The translations under genes were made by a program, and so were the position numbers. Source: Archangium primigenium (lineage in GTDB: Bacteria; Myxococcota; Myxococcia; Myxococcales; Myxococcaceae). Taken from it: a stretch of 64,000 nucleotides of DNA. This document shows, piece by piece, positions 1 to 8,803 of the stretch. Numbering within the stretch: position 1 is the first letter of the stretch; every line of letters begins with the position of its first letter. Location of the stretch: assembly GCF_016904885.1 (NCBI RefSeq), contig NZ_JADWYI010000001.1, positions 1,612,001 through 1,676,000 of the forward strand, read 5' to 3'. Under the pieces are notes generated by a model. The model made no database searches. It was not told where the DNA came from and worked only from the letters and a program-made list of their open reading frames with translations.

Positions 1-428
1 TCCCGGCGGTTCCAGAAGCCCCACCAGTCGTCCGACAGGAAGATGCCGTTGCCGTGGGCCTGGGTGAGCGTGGGCACGCTGCCCAGGTGCTTGAGCTGCG
101 CGCCGTCGAAGCCGTAGAGGTCGATGCGGCGCTCGTCCCAGGGCAGCTCGACATGCACGAGCAATTCCTTGCGCTTGTCGCTCGTGTCCAGGTCGATGAC
201 CGTCAGCCCCTCGACCTTGACCTCGTCCCCGCGGCCCTGGAGGCGGCTCGTCCCCAACTGGAGGACATAGCTGCTGTCTCCCTCCTTCCACTTCAGGGTG
301 GCGGCGTCCTTGCGGCCATCGCCGTTGAGGTCCTCGGACAGGGACTTCACCGGCTCGCGGGCGGCGGCCCCGAGGGGCGCGAGCAACAGGCACGTCGTCA
401 CGGCGAGGGCGCGAGGGGTCTTCCTCAT
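1..428 (-). CDS. Secreted protein of unknown function, C-terminus cut by window edge
   Basis: The reading frame is open from an ATG at 428 down to the window edge, so only the first 142 residues are visible. The N-terminus (MRKTPRALAV...) is a Sec signal peptide with likely cleavage after an Ala-rich stretch near residue 22. The mature part has a DLNGDGRKDAA segment near residue 34, of the kind seen in calcium-binding FG-GAP/VCBS repeats, followed by alternating short strands. I infer an exported beta-rich protein; no enzyme motif is seen. The gene lies just upstream of the DMT transporter gene on the same strand, 12 bases apart by coordinates, so they may share a transcript. The family assignment is uncertain because the C-terminus is missing. 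Confidence 0.6.
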   Translation of the reverse strand, partial: MRKTPRALAVTTCLLLAPLGAAAREPVKSLSEDLNGDGRKDAATLKWKEGDSSYVLQLGTSRLQGRGDEVKVEGLTVIDLDTSDKRKELLVHVELPWDERRIDLYGFDGAQLKHLGSVPTLTQAHGNGIFLSDDWWGFWNRR

Positions 429-440
429 GGCGGGCATCTC

Positions 441-1289
441 CTAGGACACGTTTTCACGGGCCGTGGGTCCGCTGGTCCGGAAGGAGACGAGCACGATGCG
501 CCAGGCGGTGGCCGCCAGGATGATGGTACCGCCCACCAGCGCCCAGCCACCGGGACGCTCTCCCGCGAGCAGAAAAGTCCACACAGGGTTGAGCACGGGT
601 TCAATGAGGATGAGAAGAGATGCCTCCACGGCCGGGGTTTCCCTCAGGCCTCGCTGGAAGCAGGCGTAGGCGAATGCCAGCTGGAACACACCCAGGAAGA
701 CCACCAGTCCCAGGTCCAGGGCCGTGGGCCGCGGGCCGTCCAGGGACAAGAACAGGGTGACGCCTCCCGCGAGCACGTTGCCCCAGACGAGCACGGAGGT
801 GCCCTCGTTCTTGACGGCGCGCAATCCGAGAATGCACGTGGCGAAACAGATGCCCGAGATCATCGCCACCGCGTTGCCCGTGCGCTGGCCGGGGTCGAGC
901 TGGTCGAGGAAGAAGAGGCTCAGGCCGAGCAGGAACACGGGCACGGCGAGCAGCTCGCCGCGCGTGGGGCGCTCGCCGAGCACCCACGGCGAGAGCATCA
1001 GGACGTAGAGCGGCGCGGTGCTCTGCAGGAAGATGGCGTTGGCGGAGGTGGTGAGCCGGGTGGCCACGATGAAGGACACCACCGTGCTCGCGTAGGCCAG
1101 GGTGACCAGGGCGCCCCGGCGCGAGGGCAGCCGGCGCCCGGCGGGAAGCACGAGCGCGAGCACCACCGCGGCGATGAGCGAGCGGCCGGAGGCGAGCTGC
1201 CAGCCGGACAGGGTGGACAGCTTCACGGCGGCGCCCGCCGTGGACCAGCACACGGCGGCGACGATGAGGTAGAGGCGGGCGGTGCGCAT
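441..1289 (-). CDS. DMT/EamA family transporter
   Basis: This 282-residue protein is almost entirely hydrophobic, with about ten membrane segments arranged as two EamA repeats, the usual size for the drug/metabolite transporter superfamily. The first segment (LYLIVAAVCWSTAGAAVKLS) carries the typical small-residue/Trp pattern of EamA N-termini, and the second repeat starts near residue 145. These inner-membrane proteins export or import small metabolites; the substrate cannot be read from sequence. It stops 12 bases before the start of the downstream secreted-protein gene and begins 7 bases after the stop of the nuclease-like lipoprotein gene at 1297, so the three minus-strand genes look like one transcription unit. 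Confidence 0.85.
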   Translation of the reverse strand: MRTARLYLIVAAVCWSTAGAAVKLSTLSGWQLASGRSLIAAVVLALVLPAGRRLPSRRGALVTLAYASTVVSFIVATRLTTSANAIFLQSTAPLYVLMLSPWVLGERPTRGELLAVPVFLLGLSLFFLDQLDPGQRTGNAVAMISGICFATCILGLRAVKNEGTSVLVWGNVLAGGVTLFLSLDGPRPTALDLGLVVFLGVFQLAFAYACFQRGLRETPAVEASLLILIEPVLNPVWTFLLAGERPGGWALVGGTIILAATAWRIVLVSFRTSGPTARENVS

Positions 1290-1296
1290 ACCCGGG

Positions 1297-2796
1297 TCAG
1301 GGCGTCTGGGCGGCGGGGCCGAAGGCGAAGCGGCTGAGGATGGGGTAGTGGTCGGTGGTGGTCACGCCGTACCGGTCGATGTACGCCTCGGGGTGGAGGA
1401 CCTGGGCCGAGTTGTTCACGTAGCTCGTGGCGAGCGCGCGCGTGGCGAGCTGATGGTCGATGAACTCGGTGTTGTTCGCCTTCACCGTGCTGCTCTGCCG
1501 GGCGAGCGACAGGGGCCGGGTGAGGAAGGTGTAGTCCGCGGAGTCCTGGACGAAGTTCTGGTAGGGCGTGGGCTGGTAGCTGCCCGTGCTGGTGTCCCGG
1601 AGGATGGAGACGTCCACGTCGTCGTTCCAGTCGCCGAGCACGAGCACCGGCGTGGTGGGGGGCAGCGCATCCAGGTTGCTCTTGAGCGCCACGGCCGCCG
1701 ACTTGCGGCGATTGTAGGACTCCGTGTCCGCGAAAGCCTTCATGTGCAGCACGATGACCGTGAGCTCCGTGGCCTTGCCATCGCGGGTGACGCGCAGCTT
1801 CACCTGCAGGGGCGGCCGCGAGCCGAAGTCGTAGGAGCGCTGGGTGAGGATGAGCTTGCGCTCGAGCACGCGCACCACGTCCGAGCGGAAGAGCAGGGCC
1901 AGCTTCGGGGCCAGCTCGTCATAGTAGTAGTAGGTGCCCGAGGGGACGCTCGGATCATTGGAGAGGAAGCCGTCGTAGCCGGGCAGCTGCTGCTTGAGGC
2001 TGTTGAAGTGCGCGGTGTCCACCACCTCCTGCAGGCCCCAGATGTCCGCGTCCGTGGTCTTGATGACCTGGCGCACGTTGGCCAATTGCAGGGCTTCGTT
2101 GGTGGGCCCCTCGCTGGGGTGCCCGAACCACTCGATGTTCCAGTTGACCACCTTGAGCTCCAGGGGCGTGGTGCCGGTGTCTGGCTCTTCCCCGGTGCCC
2201 GCGCGCACCTCCATGCCGAAGGCGCGCTCGCTCTGGGCGCCATGGGCGTCGCGCACCCGCACGGTGAAGGCATAGGTGCCGGACACGGTGGGTGTGCCCC
2301 GCAACTGTCCGTCCGTGTCCAGGGTGAGTCCCGGCGGCGGTGCCCCCGCGGCCAGCTCCCAGCGCAGGGGGGGCTTGCCTCCGTCGGCCTCGAAGGCCAG
2401 GCGGTAGGTCGTGCCCTGGGTGGCGGCGGTCACGGTACCCAGGCGGATGCCCGGCACGGCGTAGACCTGGAGCAGGTACGTGCGCGTGGCCGTGGCGCCC
2501 GTGGCGTCCTTCACCTGCACGGAGATGGCGTAGGCGCCCTCGGCCGTGGCGGGCCCCTTGAGCAGGCCCGTGCTCCGATAGAAGGAGAAGCCCGGCGGCA
2601 GCTCGCCCACCCCGTACTGCAGGGGCGGCGTGCCCTGGGTGGCGCCCAGGCTCACCTCGAAGGGCACCCCCACGCTCGTCTCCTGCGGCGCCAGGTCCGG
2701 CAGCGCGAGCACATGCGACGGGGTCGAGGTGCCCTCTCCAAGGCAGCCACCAAGCAGGACGAGGACGCCGAGCATCCTCCACAGTCGGGCGAACAT
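1297..2796 (-). CDS. Lipoprotein with Ig-like domains and endonuclease/exonuclease/phosphatase domain
   Basis: I place the start at the internal ATG at 2796 because MFARLWRMLGVLVLLGGC is then a clean lipoprotein signal with lipobox LGGC; the longer frame adds 12 charged residues. The product is about 499 residues. Two putative Ig (He_PIG-type) repeats, each with an 'LPPGFSF...GLLKG' or 'PPGLTLDTDGQLRGTP' signature, occupy about residues 30-210. An endonuclease/exonuclease/phosphatase fold follows, with VVNWNIEW, DIWGLQEV, VLGDWNDDVD and TTDHYPIL matching the metal, catalytic Glu, Asp-Asn and Asp-His motifs. It is probably an outer-surface lipid-anchored phosphodiesterase or DNase. The substrate is unknown. 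Confident on fold, less on activity. Confidence 0.8.
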   Translation of the reverse strand: MFARLWRMLGVLVLLGGCLGEGTSTPSHVLALPDLAPQETSVGVPFEVSLGATQGTPPLQYGVGELPPGFSFYRSTGLLKGPATAEGAYAISVQVKDATGATATRTYLLQVYAVPGIRLGTVTAATQGTTYRLAFEADGGKPPLRWELAAGAPPPGLTLDTDGQLRGTPTVSGTYAFTVRVRDAHGAQSERAFGMEVRAGTGEEPDTGTTPLELKVVNWNIEWFGHPSEGPTNEALQLANVRQVIKTTDADIWGLQEVVDTAHFNSLKQQLPGYDGFLSNDPSVPSGTYYYYDELAPKLALLFRSDVVRVLERKLILTQRSYDFGSRPPLQVKLRVTRDGKATELTVIVLHMKAFADTESYNRRKSAAVALKSNLDALPPTTPVLVLGDWNDDVDVSILRDTSTGSYQPTPYQNFVQDSADYTFLTRPLSLARQSSTVKANNTEFIDHQLATRALATSYVNNSAQVLHPEAYIDRYGVTTTDHYPILSRFAFGPAAQTP

Positions 2797-2930
2797 GAGC
2801 GGAACTCCGGACTCGGGGACGCGCGGTCCCACGTGTGGCGCCGGACTCTAGCAAGCAAGATTGCTTTGCGCCCCGCGCCCCCGTGCAGTCAGATGGCCCG
2901 GCTTGCGCTGTCCATCCGGGAGACGGACCA

Positions 2931-3440
2931 ATGGCCGAGAAGTGGGACAAGCAACTGAAGGAAGTCCTCAAGTTCACGCGCGACGAGCTCAAGCGCACGG
3001 GTGATGAGCTCAAGACCCACGCCCAGCGCTTGCTCGAGGAGGTGCAGGACCCCGACAAGCAGGCCAAGGTGCGCGAGGGACTGCAGACCCTGCGCACCTG
3101 GGCGGTGGCCACGGGCAAGCAGGCCGCGGATCAGATCGAGTCCGCGGTGCGCCGGGTGGAGGAGACCGTGGAGGGCGCCTTCGACAAGCGCGACGCGGCC
3201 TCCGCGCCCCAGCCGCCTCCGGCCGCCGCCCCCGCCCCGTCCCGGGCCGCCGAGCCCCCCGCCGAGCCTCCGGCCACCAAGAAGGCGGCGGGCAAGCCCG
3301 GGGTCTCCAAGACGATGGGCCGCAAGAAGCCCGCCGCCAAGAAGGGCCCGACCCCGCCGCCGCCCCCGGCGAAGAAGGCCGCCAAACCGGGGCCCTCCAA
3401 GACGATGGGCCGCAAGAAGCCCGCTCGCCCGGGCTCCTGA
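2931..3440 (+). CDS. Helical protein with basic repeat tail (hypothetical)
   Basis: The start is the ATG at 2931, preceded by GGGAGACGG; the upstream in-frame extension is low-complexity and not convincing. The first 85 of 169 residues are charged amphipathic helix (MAEKWDKQLKEVLKFT...), likely coiled coil. The rest is a Pro/Ala/Lys-rich tail holding two near-identical copies of a G-x-SKTMGRKKP unit (about residues 122-136 and 152-166). The tail is strongly basic, like histone H1-type or nucleoid-associated C-termini. No catalytic motif is seen. It lies directly upstream of grpE on the same strand, about 70 bases away. A DNA- or RNA-binding role is an inference from charge only. Confidence 0.7.
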   Translation: MAEKWDKQLKEVLKFTRDELKRTGDELKTHAQRLLEEVQDPDKQAKVREGLQTLRTWAVATGKQAADQIESAVRRVEETVEGAFDKRDAASAPQPPPAAAPAPSRAAEPPAEPPATKKAAGKPGVSKTMGRKKPAAKKGPTPPPPPAKKAAKPGPSKTMGRKKPARPGS

Positions 3441-3511
3441 GGACGCCGCCGGGGCGCGGGAGAACCGTCGTGGGCGTTGGATCGACCCGCGCCCCATGAC
3501 ATAGTGCGCCC

Positions 3512-4390
3512 GTGGCCGGCTCCAATCGAGACTCCAAGGGCAGCTTTCAGACCAACATCTCCGAGGACGTCATCAACGACGCGCTGAAGAGCGTCGAGCG
3601 ACGTGCCTCCTCACCGCCTCCGGCGGAGGACGACTTCCCCGAGGGGGGTCGTACCCTGGACATGGACCTTCCCGATGGGGGCATGACCCTCGAGGTGGAT
3701 GTCCCCGCGACCGTCTTCGGCGAGCCCGCGGCTCCAGGTGAGGCTTCTTCCCAGGAACTGGCCGACACGCGCCAGAAGCTGGCGCAGGCCGAGCGCGAGG
3801 TGGAGCAGTTGCGCGCCCAGCTCGAGTTCAGCCAGAGCAAGAGCCGCGAGACGATGGACCGGCTCAAGGACAGCCACGAGCGCGCCCTGCGCGCCGCAGC
3901 CGACCTGGAGAACTACAAGAAGCGCGCCCAGAAGGAGAAGGAGGAGGTCCAGAAGTTCGGCGCCGAGCGCCTGCTCAAGGACTTCCTGCCCGTGCTCGAC
4001 AACCTGGATCGCGCCCTGGAGGCGGCCCAGAAGTCCAACGACTTCGAGAGCCTGCGCACCGGCGTGGAGATGACGCGCAAGCTCTTCGACAGCGCGTTCG
4101 GCAAGCAGGGCGTCAAGGGCTTCTCGGCCGTGGGCCAGCCCTTCGATCCGCGCCTGCACGAGGCGATGCAGCAGATGGAGAGCACCACGGTGCCCGTCGG
4201 CCACGTCGTCTACGAGGCGGTGCGCGGCTACATGCTCAACGAGCGGCTCATGCGGCCCGCCCTGGTCGTGGTGGCCAAGGCGCCCGAGGCCGCCGCGCCC
4301 GAGCCGACGTCCGCTTCCACGCCGGAAGGCGAGTCCTCGGGTGAGGCTCCTTCCGCGCAGACCGGTACTCCCTCCAGCGAGAATCAGTAG
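3512..4390 (+). CDS. grpE: GrpE nucleotide exchange factor
   Basis: GrpE drives ADP/ATP exchange on DnaK in the cytoplasm. The GTG start at 3512 fits the 292-residue product. GrpE homology begins near residue 85 with a long helix ([21 protein letters not shown]) and continues through [36 protein letters not shown], the F-D-P-x-x-HEAM motif and the C-terminal beta domain. It is longer than the usual 190-200 residues because of an acidic N-terminal extension with a duplicated P-x-GG-x-TL-x-x-D segment (residues 45-66) and a Ser/Ala/Pro/Glu-rich C-terminal tail of about 35 residues. dnaK follows after 6 bases, so the two are co-transcribed. Confidence 0.95.
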   Translation: MAGSNRDSKGSFQTNISEDVINDALKSVERRASSPPPAEDDFPEGGRTLDMDLPDGGMTLEVDVPATVFGEPAAPGEASSQELADTRQKLAQAEREVEQLRAQLEFSQSKSRETMDRLKDSHERALRAAADLENYKKRAQKEKEEVQKFGAERLLKDFLPVLDNLDRALEAAQKSNDFESLRTGVEMTRKLFDSAFGKQGVKGFSAVGQPFDPRLHEAMQQMESTTVPVGHVVYEAVRGYMLNERLMRPALVVVAKAPEAAAPEPTSASTPEGESSGEAPSAQTGTPSSENQ

Positions 4391-4396
4391 GACGCC

Positions 4397-6229
4397 ATGG
4401 GCAAGGTGATTGGAATCGATCTGGGGACGACGAACTCCTGCGTGGCCGTCATGGAAGGCGGCGAGCCGGTCGTCATCCCCAACAGCGAGGGCAGTCGGAC
4501 CACTCCGTCGATGGTGGGCTTCACCGACTCGGGTGAGCGCCTGGTGGGGCAGATCGCCAAGCGGCAGGCCATCACCAACCCGGAGAACACCGTCTTCGCC
4601 GTCAAGCGGCTCATCGGCCGCAAGTACGACTCGCCCGAGGCCAAGAAGGCCATCAGCCTGAGTCCCTTCCGCGTGGTGGCCAGCCCCAACGGCGACGCGT
4701 GGGTGGAGAGCCGCGGCAAGGGCTACAGCCCGCCGGAGATCAGCGCCATCGTGCTGATGAAGATGAAGCAGACGGCGGAGGACTACCTCGGCGAGCCCGT
4801 CACCGAGGCGGTCATCACCGTGCCGGCCTACTTCAACGACAGCCAGCGCCAGGCGACGAAGGACGCGGGCCGCATCGCCGGGCTCAACGTGCTGCGCATC
4901 ATCAACGAGCCCACGGCCGCCGCGCTCGCCTACGGTCTGGACAAGGTCGGCCAGGCGGGCGCCGAGCGCATCGCCGTGTACGACCTGGGCGGCGGCACGT
5001 TCGATATCTCCATCCTGGAGCTCACCTCGGGCGTCTTCGAGGTCAAGAGCACCAACGGCGACACGTTCCTCGGCGGCGAGGACTTCGACCAGCGCCTCAT
5101 CGACTTCCTGGCCAAGCGCTTCGCCGAGCAGAACAACGGGTTGGACCTGCGCAAGGACCGCATGGCGCTGCAGCGCCTCAAGGAAGCGGCCGAGCGCGCC
5201 AAGCACGAGCTGTCGAGCGCCACGGAGACGGAGGTGAACCTGCCCTTCATCACCGCGGACGCCACCGGCCCCAAGCACCTCACCGAGACGGTCGAGCGCG
5301 CCACCTTCGAGGCGCTGGTGTCCGACCTGGTCGAGCGCTCCATCGAGCCGTGCCGCATCGCGCTCAAGGACGCGGGCGTGCCCGCGCAGCAGATCCACCA
5401 GGTGCTCCTGGTGGGTGGCATGACGCGCATGCCCGCGGTGCAGCAGAAGGTGAAGGAGTTCTTCGGCAAGGAGCCGCACAAGGGCATCAACCCGGACGAG
5501 GTCGTCGCCGTGGGCGCGGCCATCCAGGGCGGCGTGCTCAAGGGCGAGGTGAAGGACGTCCTCCTGCTGGACGTGACGCCGCTGTCGCTCGGCGTGGAGA
5601 CCGCGGGCGGGGTCTTCACGAAGATCATCGACAAGAACACCACCATCCCCTGCAAGAAGAGCCAGGTGTTCTCCACCGCGGTGGACAACCAGCCCCTGGT
5701 GAGCGTGCACGTGCTCCAGGGCGAGCGCGAGATGGCGTCGGACAACAAGACGCTCGCGCGCTTCGAGCTGGTGGGCATTCCCCCGGCGCCGCGCGGCGTG
5801 CCGCAGATCGAGGTCTCCTTCGACATCGACGCCAACGGCATCGTGCACGTGAGCGCCAAGGACCTGGGCACCGGCAAGGTCCAGCAGGTGCGCGTGGTGG
5901 GCAACTCCGGCCTGTCCGAGGCGGAGATCCAGGCGATGATCGCCGACGCCAGCGCCAACCAGTCCAGCGACAAGCTCAAGAAGGAGCTGGCCGAGCTGCG
6001 CAACAACGCCGACTCGCTGCTCTACACCACCGAGAAGAGCCTCGAGGAGTACGGCAACGTCCTGCAGGAGAAGGACCGCACCGACATCAAGGCCGACCTG
6101 GACGCGCTCAAGGAGCTGCTCAAGGGCTCGGACCCGGCCGCCATCAAGGAGGCCTACCAGAAGCTGGAGTCGAGCGCCTACCGCATCGCGGACGCGCTCT
6201 ACGCCGACCAGTCCAAGGCGAGCACCTAG
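4397..6229 (+). CDS. dnaK: Chaperone DnaK (Hsp70)
   Basis: This 610-residue Hsp70 has every ATPase signature: [14 protein letters not shown] at the N-terminus, [11 protein letters not shown] near residue 172, [14 protein letters not shown] near residue 197 and a [11 protein letters not shown] phosphate loop. The substrate-binding beta domain ([11 protein letters not shown]...) and a helical lid follow. The C-terminus is shorter than that of E. coli DnaK (638 residues) and lacks the acidic tail. It forms the ATP-driven folding machine with GrpE encoded immediately upstream. No dnaJ is adjacent. The start ATG at 4397 lies 6 bases after the grpE stop. Confidence 0.97.
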   Translation: MGKVIGIDLGTTNSCVAVMEGGEPVVIPNSEGSRTTPSMVGFTDSGERLVGQIAKRQAITNPENTVFAVKRLIGRKYDSPEAKKAISLSPFRVVASPNGDAWVESRGKGYSPPEISAIVLMKMKQTAEDYLGEPVTEAVITVPAYFNDSQRQATKDAGRIAGLNVLRIINEPTAAALAYGLDKVGQAGAERIAVYDLGGGTFDISILELTSGVFEVKSTNGDTFLGGEDFDQRLIDFLAKRFAEQNNGLDLRKDRMALQRLKEAAERAKHELSSATETEVNLPFITADATGPKHLTETVERATFEALVSDLVERSIEPCRIALKDAGVPAQQIHQVLLVGGMTRMPAVQQKVKEFFGKEPHKGINPDEVVAVGAAIQGGVLKGEVKDVLLLDVTPLSLGVETAGGVFTKIIDKNTTIPCKKSQVFSTAVDNQPLVSVHVLQGEREMASDNKTLARFELVGIPPAPRGVPQIEVSFDIDANGIVHVSAKDLGTGKVQQVRVVGNSGLSEAEIQAMIADASANQSSDKLKKELAELRNNADSLLYTTEKSLEEYGNVLQEKDRTDIKADLDALKELLKGSDPAAIKEAYQKLESSAYRIADALYADQSKAST

Positions 6230-6236
6230 CCTCTCG

Positions 6237-6278
6237 CACCGGCCGGGGGGGCCCTTCCCGGGCCCCGTCCCGCCGGTG
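6237..6278 (+). terminator. Nested hairpin after dnaK
   Basis: CACCGGC at 6237-6243 pairs with GCCGGTG at 6272-6278, and inside it GGGGCCC at 6248-6254 pairs with GGGCCCC at 6260-6266 around a TTCCC loop. It lies 8 bases after the dnaK stop and just before the kinase start at 6283. There is no long T tract, so it could act as a terminator, an attenuator or an mRNA-stabilising structure. Confidence 0.45.
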
Positions 6279-6282
6279 TTCA

Positions 6283-7788
6283 ATGGCGTCCGTGGAATTC
6301 TCATCCCTGGAAGCCGAGGTCGCGTTCCTGCGCGGGCTGACCGCCGTGACGCGCATGGCGGACGAAATCATCGAGGACTGTCTGGCCCGCGGGCTGGCGC
6401 TCGACGCGGCCGTGGACGTCTACCTCACGCAATGCGCGCGGCTGGTGCGCGCCTCGGCGGGGTTCGTCAACCTCCGGGGCAGCCAGGGCCCGGTCCTCAC
6501 CCGGATGCTGGGCAACCTCGGCGTGGATGTCTTCGAGGCCTCGGGCTGGTCGGGCTGTCGCGCCGTGGCGCCGGGCCGGATGCTCTTCTGCGCCCCGCTC
6601 GCGCTGGGACGGCTGGAGCTGGGCACCATGGGGCTCGTGGTGGAGGGGCACTTCGAGGACGGCGGGGCCCTGGTGATGAAGCTCGTGTCCGCCATGGCGG
6701 ATCAGCTCGACAACGCGGTGCTCGCCTTCATCGCCCTGGCGGACGGCGCGCACGTGCTGGAGAAGCTGGATGACCTGGCGCCCGAGGAGGACCCCCTCAC
6801 GGGCACGCGCTCGCGCATCGGCCGCTACGAGCTGGTGACGCCCCTGGGCACCGGCGGCATGGCCCAGGTGCTGGTGGCGCGCACCCGGGGTCCGGAGGGC
6901 CTGGGGCGGCTCGTGGCGCTCAAGCGCATCCTGCCGCAACTGGTGTCGGATCCCGTCATGGTGAAGCAGTTCCTGGACGAGGCGCGCATCGGCCTGCGCC
7001 TGTCCCACGCCAACCTCGTCACCATCCACGACTTCGGCGAGTCGCAGGGGGCCTACTTCCTGGTGATGGAGCTGGTGCGGGGCGTGGACTTCGATCGGGT
7101 GCTCACGACGGTGCGCCCGTCCGCGTCCGTGGTGTCGGCCGTGGTGGGGCAGGCCCTTCAAGGCCTGCACGCCGCCCACCAGGCGCCTGGCGAGGACGGG
7201 CGTCCGCTGCAGCTCGTGCATCGGGACCTGTCGCCGCACAACCTGATGGTGGGCTTCGACGGGCGGGTGAAGGTGTTGGACTTCGGCGTGGCCAAGGCGC
7301 GGGCCCAGCGCACGGTGACGCTGCCCGGCATCGTGAAGGGCAAGCCGCTCTACATGTCTCCGGAGCAGGCGCTGGGCAAGAAGCTGGATGCCCGGAGCGA
7401 CCTGTTCGCCGTGGGCCTCATCCTGTACGAGGCCCTCACGGGTCAGCGCGCGTTCGACCGGGGGGACGACATGGCCACGATGGAGGCCATCTGCGACGAT
7501 GAACTCGCCCGGCCCTCCAAGGTCCCGCCCGCGTTGTGGAGCGTGCTCGCCCGTGCGCTCCAGAAGCGCCCCGAGCTTCGCTTCGCCCATGCCCAGGAGA
7601 TGGCCGACGCCCTGGCGGACGCCTGCCCTCCGGCACGAGACGGGGAAGTGGGCCAGCTCATGCGCAACCACTTCCCCGAGCGGCTCCAGGGCTTCGAGCG
7701 CCTGGAGCGGGTTCATCTGAACGGGACGCCGCCCGCTGTTCCCCCGCGAGCGGCTCCGGGTCGGGCCTCGAAGAACGAGGCCCGGTGA
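6283..7788 (+). CDS. Serine/threonine protein kinase with N-terminal GAF-like domain
   Basis: The ATG at 6283 gives 501 residues. Residues 1-165 look like a GAF-type sensory domain (helix-rich start, then LVRASAGFVNLRGSQGPVLTRM). A Hanks-type kinase domain spans about 178-450: glycine loop LGTGGMAQVLVARTRG, catalytic Lys in VALKRIL, catalytic loop HRDLSPHNLM (His 313, Asp 315; the usual Lys after HRDL is Ser), DFGVAK and YMSPEQALG. There is no membrane segment, so it is probably a cytoplasmic sensor kinase. It follows grpE-dnaK on the same strand, separated by a hairpin. Its substrates are unknown; linkage to the chaperone genes is positional only. Confidence 0.88.
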   Translation: MASVEFSSLEAEVAFLRGLTAVTRMADEIIEDCLARGLALDAAVDVYLTQCARLVRASAGFVNLRGSQGPVLTRMLGNLGVDVFEASGWSGCRAVAPGRMLFCAPLALGRLELGTMGLVVEGHFEDGGALVMKLVSAMADQLDNAVLAFIALADGAHVLEKLDDLAPEEDPLTGTRSRIGRYELVTPLGTGGMAQVLVARTRGPEGLGRLVALKRILPQLVSDPVMVKQFLDEARIGLRLSHANLVTIHDFGESQGAYFLVMELVRGVDFDRVLTTVRPSASVVSAVVGQALQGLHAAHQAPGEDGRPLQLVHRDLSPHNLMVGFDGRVKVLDFGVAKARAQRTVTLPGIVKGKPLYMSPEQALGKKLDARSDLFAVGLILYEALTGQRAFDRGDDMATMEAICDDELARPSKVPPALWSVLARALQKRPELRFAHAQEMADALADACPPARDGEVGQLMRNHFPERLQGFERLERVHLNGTPPAVPPRAAPGRASKNEAR

Positions 7789-7805
7789 GGACGCCTAGCC
7801 TCGTT
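7774..7805. terminator. Bidirectional terminator between convergent genes
   Basis: AACGAGGC at 7774-7781 and GCCTCGTT at 7798-7805 are perfectly complementary around a 16-base loop, with T-rich sequence on one side. The stem spans the stop codons of the kinase gene (plus) and the PRC-barrel-like gene (minus), as expected for a shared terminator. Confidence 0.55.
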
Positions 7806-8550
7806 TGATGAACGAGTCGTCCCCGCTGAGGCTCAGCCTGCGCTGGCCCTCCAGGTCCGAGTCCCCACGCACGGAGCGGCGACGCTCCTCGTACAGCTCG
7901 TCCTCGACGAGCGCGGCGCGGTAGTCGTCCTCGACGAGCGCGGCGCGGTAGTCCTCCTCGATCGTGCGATCCAGGCTGGAGTCACGGGCCCCCGGGGACA
8001 CCACGCCCACGGTCTCATCCAGCGAGGATGAGGCGCGCATCGCTGGCCGGGTGTCGGGCATCGGCGGCACATAGCCGGGCATGTCACGCATGGACGCGCT
8101 CGGCCGGGAGCCGATGCGGCGGTCTTCCTCCGTGAGCAGGGGGCTGGCGCTGGCGCCCTCCGTGTTGTGGGGAGAGACGCCCTGGACGCCGAGGTCATCG
8201 GAGCGCAGGCCCTCCAGCTCGCTCACCTTCGCGGGGCGATCCAGCTCGCGCCAATCGGTGATGGGGGGCACGTTGGCGCGGGCCACGGCCGTCCGGCCCG
8301 AGTCGAGCGGATCCGCGTTGGAGACGTCGTCCAGGGAGAACTTCTTCAGGCTGTCGCGGCCGTGCGTCAGGACGATCTCGCCGTCCCGGATGTTGCTGAT
8401 CTCCGAGTAGCGGACCGAGTAGTCCTTGGGAAAGAAGAGTCCCTTCTCGATATAGAATTCGGCCTCGCCGATGGCGTACACCTTGCCGAGCTTGTGCCCA
8501 TCGACGCTGCGAACGATCATGCCTTCCTTGATTTCGTCGCGTTGAGTCAT
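7795..8550 (-). CDS. PRC-barrel/DUF2171-like protein with disordered tail
   Basis: The start at 8550 is fixed by a strong GAGGAGG site 6 bases upstream; the product is 251 residues. Residues 1-70 form a small beta-barrel-like domain (MTQRDEIKEGMIVRSVDG, then KLGKVYAIGEAEFYIEKG), typical of DUF2171/PRC-barrel proteins. The remaining 180 residues are polar and probably disordered, with an exact short tandem repeat (DYRAALVED twice, near residues 210-228). PRC barrels often act as adaptor domains; the partner is unknown. It is convergent with the kinase gene. Identified with moderate confidence from the barrel motif alone. Confidence 0.7.
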   Translation of the reverse strand: MTQRDEIKEGMIVRSVDGHKLGKVYAIGEAEFYIEKGLFFPKDYSVRYSEISNIRDGEIVLTHGRDSLKKFSLDDVSNADPLDSGRTAVARANVPPITDWRELDRPAKVSELEGLRSDDLGVQGVSPHNTEGASASPLLTEEDRRIGSRPSASMRDMPGYVPPMPDTRPAMRASSSLDETVGVVSPGARDSSLDRTIEEDYRAALVEDDYRAALVEDELYEERRRSVRGDSDLEGQRRLSLSGDDSFIKRG

Positions 8551-8803
8551 GGTCCGCCTCCTCTGGGGTGTCCTACCCCTTGAAGGTAGGGGGCTCCTGA
8601 GTCGGTGGGGACCTTCCCCGCGCGTTTTCCACTCGGGCTCGTTGCCCTGGTCGCCGGGCGTGAGGGCAATACGGGCGCGCATGACCCGCCGCGAAATCGC
8701 CCGGCCGACGTGGGGGGAAGTGGTTGCGAGCTTGACCCCTCTTCCGCGTCCCCATAGAAAACCGGGTCTTTGCCGTGACCCTGGCCTCATGAGGACGCCC
8801 TCC

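Noticed and set aside
3611-6304. A long minus-strand open frame opposite grpE and dnaK
   Set aside because: The translation is Leu/Arg/His-rich with no domain, and the plus strand encodes two highly conserved chaperones.
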